From Rhodospirillales bacterium (GTDB lineage Bacteria; Pseudomonadota; Alphaproteobacteria; Micavibrionales; Micavibrionaceae), in the NCBI GenBank assembly GCA_020638175.1, contig JACKJA010000002.1, positions 1,240,001 through 1,304,000 of the forward strand: 64,000 nucleotides of DNA. The letters run 5' to 3'. The notes beneath the pieces were generated by a model. The model did no database searches, was not told the origin of the DNA, and worked only from the letters and a program-made list of their open reading frames with translations. How positions within the stretch are numbered: position 1 is the stretch's first letter; each line of letters begins with the position of its first letter. Both the position numbers and the translations under genes were made by a program. Below are positions 59,313 to 64,000 of the stretch, in pieces.

Positions 59313-60590
59313 ATGGACACGGGTTTGCTTTTTTCAATTTTGGCGGTTTTGTTACTGCTGGTTTTGTCCGGTTTCTTTTCCGGATCGGAAACGGCACTGA
59401 CGGCGGTGTCACGGGCGCGGATGCATGCGCTGGCCAAGGACGGCAATAAACGTGCCGCCATGGTCAATGACATACGGGAACGCAAAGAGCGCATGATCGG
59501 CGCGTTGCTGCTGGGGAATAACCTTGTCAATATTCTGGCCACAGCCCTGTCGACCAGTATCCTGATTACTCTGGTCGGGGAAGCCGGTGTATTTTATGCC
59601 ACGATTGCCATGACCCTGCTGGTCCTGATCTTCGCGGAGGTTCTGCCCAAGACCTATACGCTCCATCATGCCGATCAGGCCGCCATGGCGATTGCCCCGA
59701 TTATCCGCGTCATCGTATTTGTTTTTGCACCGGTGACACAGATGGTATCGGCGATTGTACGGCTTGTCCTGAAAATGTTTGGCGTTGATATTTCCGTTGT
59801 GGCGGTCGGCAGCAATGTCGAGGAATTGCGTGGCGTTATCGAGATGCATCAGGGTGAGGATGAAGAGGTTCAGGAACAACGGGCGATGTTGCGCTCCATC
59901 CTTGATCTGCCGGATGTCGACGTGGGCGAGATTATGGTTCACCGGAAAAATGTAATCATGATTGATGCCGGTTTGCCGATCGACAAGCTGGTGGAAGTCG
60001 TTCTCGACAGCCCCTATACGCGGCTGCCGTTGTGGAAAGATGATCCTGAAAACATTGTCGGGGTGATCCACGTCAAAACCCTGCTCAAGGAAATGCAGTC
60101 CCGCGATGGCCAGATCGGTTCGATCAAGGTTGAAGATTTTGCATCCGAGCCATGGTTTGTGCCTGAAACAACAACCTTGAGCGAACAGCTCAAGGCCTTC
60201 CGCCAGCGCCGGGAACATTTTGCGCTGGTCGTCGATGAATATGGCTCTCTGAAGGGGGTTGTGACACTGGAGGATATTATTGAGGAAATCGTCGGCGAGG
60301 TCGAAGACGAATATGACGAGCGCGTCGCCGGTGTGCGCCGCCAGTCCGATGGCAGCTATCTGGCCGAGGGTACCGTTACGATCCGCGACTTAAACCGGGA
60401 ATTTGAATGGAACCTGCCGAGCGAGGATTATTCAACCATCGCCGGATTGATCTTGCATGAATCGCAAATGATCCCGGATGCCGGTCAGCGCTTTACATTT
60501 TTCGGCTTCCAGTTTGATGTCGTCCGCCGTCAGAGAAACCAGATTACGCTGGTTCGGGTTGTGCCGCCGGCGGAGCCTGACAAGGGGTAG
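59313..60590 (+). CDS. CNNM/CorC-family transporter with CBS domains
   Basis: Putative magnesium or cobalt efflux protein, 425 residues. The N-terminal DUF21/CNNM domain has about four hydrophobic helices with the GNNLVNILATALST and EVLPKT motifs, followed by a CBS pair (residues ~205-325, VVDEYGSLKGVVTLEDIIEE) and a CorC/HlyC C-terminal domain. Start ATG 59313 lies 2 bp after the aroB stop. Its 3' end overlaps the opposing unknown gene by 47 bp. Confidence 0.93.
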   Translation: MDTGLLFSILAVLLLLVLSGFFSGSETALTAVSRARMHALAKDGNKRAAMVNDIRERKERMIGALLLGNNLVNILATALSTSILITLVGEAGVFYATIAMTLLVLIFAEVLPKTYTLHHADQAAMAIAPIIRVIVFVFAPVTQMVSAIVRLVLKMFGVDISVVAVGSNVEELRGVIEMHQGEDEEVQEQRAMLRSILDLPDVDVGEIMVHRKNVIMIDAGLPIDKLVEVVLDSPYTRLPLWKDDPENIVGVIHVKTLLKEMQSRDGQIGSIKVEDFASEPWFVPETTTLSEQLKAFRQRREHFALVVDEYGSLKGVVTLEDIIEEIVGEVEDEYDERVAGVRRQSDGSYLAEGTVTIRDLNREFEWNLPSEDYSTIAGLILHESQMIPDAGQRFTFFGFQFDVVRRQRNQITLVRVVPPAEPDKG

Positions 60591-61041
60591 GGCGCTCTCC
60601 GTCATCAAGTTCGACTTCTACGGGCACCAGAGTATAAATCTCTGTTGCGTTTGCCGCCGCTACCGTAAAGCCTTCAATGCGCTTCAGGGGGAATGTCTCC
60701 GGCAGGGCATCCTGCGGATAGCCTTCAGGGTTTCGCAGCATCAGGGAAAATTCACAAATATTATCCCTTGAATTGATCGGCAGGATACAGGCGATCATGG
60801 CGCTGGCTTGCGCTGTCGTCACGTCAATATCATTGAGTTTCAAATGTTCGCGGATTTGCCGGATGGCCAGAACTTGGAGGGCGTGCGCCAGAGAGGTGTT
60901 TTTATCGTCCCGGCGTTCAGGAGCGTGCTTGTTGAAAAGAGCCGACGGATCCCTGCGGCTCGGTATGTCGTGAAGGGATTCATGCATATCGACGCCGGGG
61001 CGGCTCATCTGCAGATGCGTATGCATGGACGGTTTTTTCAC
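60544..61041 (-). CDS. Hypothetical protein, 165 residues
   Basis: Start GTG 61041 with GAGGT at usual spacing. The product has a disordered charged first part (MHTHLQMSRPGVDMHESLHD), a central helical block (HALQVLAIRQIREHLKLND), then a beta-rich segment (NICEFSLMLRNPEGYPQD) and a Pro-rich tail. No family or signal is recognised. It overlaps the CNNM gene end by 47 bp, which lowers confidence, and lies 73 bp before the secA start-distal end on the same strand as secA. Confidence 0.6.
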   Translation of the reverse strand: MKKPSMHTHLQMSRPGVDMHESLHDIPSRRDPSALFNKHAPERRDDKNTSLAHALQVLAIRQIREHLKLNDIDVTTAQASAMIACILPINSRDNICEFSLMLRNPEGYPQDALPETFPLKRIEGFTVAAANATEIYTLVPVEVELDDGERPTPCQAPPAAQPEPA

Positions 61042-61114
61042 AACGGTTACCTCTGTTCTGTGCGCGTGTTCAAGATGCGCTCCAGCTAGAGATAGAACAC
61101 CGTTTAGTGTTATG

Positions 61115-63847
61115 TCAAACTATTTTGCCGTGACAGTGTTTGTATTTATTGCCGCTACCACAAGGGCAAAGGGCGTTACGCTGAACCTTGCCCCATGTTT
61201 CCGGGTCGTCCTTGTTAAAAGCCCGTCGTTCCGGGAAGGGCGCGACATTGGACCGTGCCTGTTCGGGGCGGGGACCGCCGCTCCCCATCAGGGCCGGGTC
61301 TTGCCGTGTTTCGCGGGTCGGCGTGGAGGCCGCGCGGCGCATCAGCAAGGATCCCGCATCGGCGTCGACATTCAGCTCAACCAGGGACAAAAGCTGCGTT
61401 GTGCTCTCGCGTAACTGGTCCAGCATGGCTTCGAACATACCGAAAGCCTCTGTTTTATATTCGTTGAGCGGATCGCGCTGGCCAAAGGCCCGCAGGCTGA
61501 TCCCCTGCCGTAAATGGTCGAGATTGAGCAAATGCTCTTTCCAGTGCTTGTCGAGCTGTTGTAAAAGCAAAGCCTTTTCCATTTTGCGGAAAATATCCGG
61601 CCCGGTATTGGCTGCTTTTTCGGCCATTTTACGGTCGGCGGCATCGTTGATGCGTTCGCTGACTTCTTCTTCAGTGACGCCTTCTTCCTTGGCCCAGTCT
61701 TCTATCGGCAGGTCGAGAGCCAAAACCCGTGTGACTTCGGATTTAAGCGTGTCGATATCCCATTGCTCGACATAGGAACGGAACGGAATGCAATTATTGA
61801 TGATGGCTTCAATAACGTCATAGCGCATTTCCGATAACAGCTCTTCGGCGTCGTCGGCGGCCATGATTTCCCGGCGCTGGTCATAGATCACCTTGCGCTG
61901 GTCGTTCATGACGTTGTCGAATTTGAGCAGGTTTTTACGAATCTCGAAGTTTTGCGCTTCGACCTTGGCCTGCGCCCGTTCCAGAGCTTTGGAAATCCAC
62001 GGGTGGGTCAGGGCTTCGCCATCGCGCAAACCGATATGCTTGTGCGACAGCAGCATTTCCATTTTGTCGGAGCCGAAAATCCGCATCAGGTCGTCTTCCA
62101 GCGACAGGAAGAAAATCGTGCCGCCGGGGTCGCCTTGCCGTCCGGAACGTCCGCGAAGCTGGTTGTCGATCCGGCGGGATTCGTGACGCTCGGTGCCGAT
62201 GATAAACAAGCCGCCGGCTTCTTTGACGGTTTCCTTGTCGCGGGCGACTTCTTCGCGGATTTTGGCAATCGCTTTTTCTTTTTTCGCGTCTGTCCAGCTC
62301 TCGTCAACTTCGTCGGCAATCCGCATTTCGGCGTCACCGCCCATTTTAATATCGGTCCCGCGGCCCGCCATGTTGGTGGCGATTGTCACGGCGCCGGGGC
62401 GCCCGGCTTGCGAAATGATCTGGGCTTCCTGCTCGTGATAACGGGCGTTCAGGACGCTGTGCGGAATTTTGTGTTTTTTGAGCTGTTCCGCCAGCTTTTC
62501 CGATTTGTCGATGGAAATCGTACCAACCAGCACAGGCTGGTTGCGCTCCCGGCATTCTTCAATCTGCTGGATAATGGCTTCGTCTTTTTCAGCCAGCGAT
62601 TTATAGATTTTGTCATCATGGTCGATACGGGAAACCGGCACGTTGGTCGGGATTTCCACTACGCCCAGATTATAGATACTGGCGAATTCGGCCGCTTCGG
62701 TCATGGCCGTCCCGGTCATGCCGGCCAGTTTGGGATACATGCGGAAATAGTTCTGGAAGGTAATCGAGGCCAGCGTTTGGTTTTCATTCTGAATCGCGAC
62801 TTTTTCCTTGGCTTCCAGCGCCTGATGCAATCCTTCGGAGAACCGGCGGCCTTCCATCATCCGGCCTGTGAATTCGTCGATAATCACGACCTTGTCGTCT
62901 TTGACGATATAATCCGTATCCGGCGCAAACAGTTTGTGGGCGCGAAGAGCCTGGTTCACATGGTGGACAAGGGTAATATTCTGGGCATCATAAAGATTGC
63001 CTTCCGTGATAAGTCCGGCTTGATCCAGCAACGTTTCGACATGCTCGGTCCCGCGCTCGTTCAGGATCACGGTTTTCATCTTTTCATCGACTTCGTAGTC
63101 AGCTGATTCAAGCTGGGGGATGATTTTATCGACGGCGACATAAAGCTCTGACGAGTTTTCCGACGGACCGGAAATAATCAGCGGCGTCCGCGCTTCATCA
63201 ATCAGGATAGAGTCAACCTCATCGACAATCGCAAAATTGAAATCGCGCTGGGACATATCTTCCAGCCGGTATTTCATGTTGTCACGCAGGTAATCAAACC
63301 CGAATTCGTTGTTGGTGCCGTACGTCACATCGGCGGCATAAGCCGCGCGGCGATCATGGTCCTGCAGGTCATGGGTGATGCAGCCGACACTTAGGCCAAG
63401 AAACTTGTAAATTTGCCCCATCCATTCGGCGTCCCGTTTGGCGAGGTAATCGTTAACGGTCACAACGTGAACGCCCTTGCCGCCGACCGCATTCAAATAA
63501 GTGGGCAGGGTTGCAACCAGCGTTTTACCTTCCCCGGTTTTCATCTCGGCGATTTTGCTGTCGTTTAGAACTAGTCCTCCGACCAACTGCACATCGAAAT
63601 GCCGTTGCCCCAGCGTCCGTTTTGCAGCTTCCCGTACGACCGCGAATGCTTCGTGGGTCAGGCTGTCGAGAGGCTCGCCGTTATCCAGTCGCTGGCGGAA
63701 CTCAGCCGTCATGGCCTGCAACTCGGCATCTTTCAATTTCATGAACCGGCTTTCCAGTTCATTGATCGGGGCAACATGCTTGTAGAAATTTTTTAAAACA
63801 CGGTCATTGCTGGAGCCGAATATTTTTGTGGCCAGATTAATCAGCAT
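61115..63847 (-). CDS. secA: Preprotein translocase ATPase SecA
   Basis: Motor of the SecYEG translocon. The 910-residue protein contains Walker A MKTGEGKT, DEVDSILIDEART, the helicase motif TNMAGRGTDIKMGG, GRSGRQGDPG, a long helical scaffold and the C-terminal zinc-binding SEC-C motif CPCGSGNKYKHCHG. Length is standard for alphaproteobacteria. It diverges from a probable gene at the right edge. Confidence 0.98.
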   Translation of the reverse strand: MLINLATKIFGSSNDRVLKNFYKHVAPINELESRFMKLKDAELQAMTAEFRQRLDNGEPLDSLTHEAFAVVREAAKRTLGQRHFDVQLVGGLVLNDSKIAEMKTGEGKTLVATLPTYLNAVGGKGVHVVTVNDYLAKRDAEWMGQIYKFLGLSVGCITHDLQDHDRRAAYAADVTYGTNNEFGFDYLRDNMKYRLEDMSQRDFNFAIVDEVDSILIDEARTPLIISGPSENSSELYVAVDKIIPQLESADYEVDEKMKTVILNERGTEHVETLLDQAGLITEGNLYDAQNITLVHHVNQALRAHKLFAPDTDYIVKDDKVVIIDEFTGRMMEGRRFSEGLHQALEAKEKVAIQNENQTLASITFQNYFRMYPKLAGMTGTAMTEAAEFASIYNLGVVEIPTNVPVSRIDHDDKIYKSLAEKDEAIIQQIEECRERNQPVLVGTISIDKSEKLAEQLKKHKIPHSVLNARYHEQEAQIISQAGRPGAVTIATNMAGRGTDIKMGGDAEMRIADEVDESWTDAKKEKAIAKIREEVARDKETVKEAGGLFIIGTERHESRRIDNQLRGRSGRQGDPGGTIFFLSLEDDLMRIFGSDKMEMLLSHKHIGLRDGEALTHPWISKALERAQAKVEAQNFEIRKNLLKFDNVMNDQRKVIYDQRREIMAADDAEELLSEMRYDVIEAIINNCIPFRSYVEQWDIDTLKSEVTRVLALDLPIEDWAKEEGVTEEEVSERINDAADRKMAEKAANTGPDIFRKMEKALLLQQLDKHWKEHLLNLDHLRQGISLRAFGQRDPLNEYKTEAFGMFEAMLDQLRESTTQLLSLVELNVDADAGSLLMRRAASTPTRETRQDPALMGSGGPRPEQARSNVAPFPERRAFNKDDPETWGKVQRNALCPCGSGNKYKHCHGKIV

Positions 63848-63971
63848 TCAAAAGTCCTCGAATTCTTTATTTATGATTCACGCCCTTTGTATTTAAGACT
63901 CACAGCGCGAGGCTCTCATGGATATAAAGCGCCATTACCGGCCCGTCAATGCGCCTTTTACAGGAAGCCAT

Positions 63972-64000
63972 GTGAACAATCACAAGAAAAGGCTTTATTT
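63972..64000 (+). CDS. Possible gene start at the window edge, divergent from secA
   Basis: GTG 63972 has AGGAAG 4 bp upstream and opens a frame reading MNNHKKRLY that continues beyond the edge. The basic N-terminus would suit a signal peptide. In alphaproteobacteria a parvulin-type peptidyl-prolyl isomerase often diverges from secA, which fits but is not shown by this fragment. An in-frame ATG upstream (63918) is an alternative start. Confidence 0.3.

Noticed and set aside
61952..63106. Long + strand frame (~384 residues) antisense to secA
   Set aside because: Complementary-phase shadow of a highly conserved gene, with Phe/Gly/Asn-rich composition typical of such artefacts.

Overview
The window reads as a chromosomal segment of an alphaproteobacterium with roughly balanced base composition. 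The pointers are an ffh-rpsP-rimM-trmD-rplS-leu block, a dapF-mtaB-ftsY block, an aroK-aroB-CNNM/CorC block, neighbouring xerD and accA, CobS/CobT next to a J-domain protein, and CarD, RpoH, DUF2336 and RHH_4 family proteins. The type IV pilus cluster and long pilin would suit a Micavibrio-like or Rhodospirillales-like lineage. That placement is inference from family memory, not a search. I see no tRNA, rRNA, CRISPR array, prophage or insertion sequence, and nearly all of the DNA is coding.

Layout. Bases 1-9390 hold type IV pilus functions on the + strand: a TPR protein (cut by the window edge), prepilin peptidase, PilT, PilU and an MshL/PilQ-like lipoprotein secretin. These are followed by an ABC-2-like permease without a visible ATPase, a membrane-anchored protein, a membrane-bound AraC-type regulator, and a long pilin with its own terminator. 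Bases 9400-14200 (-) are a leucine operon, leuC-leuD-leuB, interrupted by an EAL and an HD-GYP protein that look like a cyclic-di-GMP turnover pair. Two unknown proteins follow, then the ribosome/SRP block (-) at 15668-20641, in which ffh carries an apparent one-base deletion.

Bases 20798-31601 (+) hold dapF, mtaB, three riboflavin genes (ribE, ribB, ribH), ftsY, two ABC half-transporters with nearly identical C-termini, and AMP nucleosidase. Bases 31675-48566 are mainly housekeeping genes on the - strand: pgk, prolyl aminopeptidase, an SNase-like protein (with a divergent M48 lipoprotein peptidase on the + strand), rpoH, a phosphoesterase-like protein that has lost metal ligands, carD, fdxA, an S66 LD-carboxypeptidase, photolyase, a DHH protein, clpX and hisS. 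sufE is on the + strand. Bases 48822-54383 hold cobT, cobS, a J-domain protein, an RHH_4 protein and accA. A small gene with two Fur-box-like palindromes sits between cobT and cobS.

Bases 54501-64000 hold xerD, a large secreted protein of unknown function with a 48-residue membrane peptide upstream (-), aroK-aroB-CNNM/CorC (+), an unknown protein, and secA (-). A probable gene start diverges from secA at the right edge.

Three imperfect palindromic intergenic elements (about 22004-22080, 28105-28216 and 48612-48696) are the only dispersed repeats I can see. The points most worth a second look are the c-di-GMP pair inside the leucine operon, the iron-box-controlled small gene between cobT and cobS, the phosphoesterase-like protein that has lost its metal ligands, the 48-residue peptide with its large secreted partner, and the ffh frameshift.
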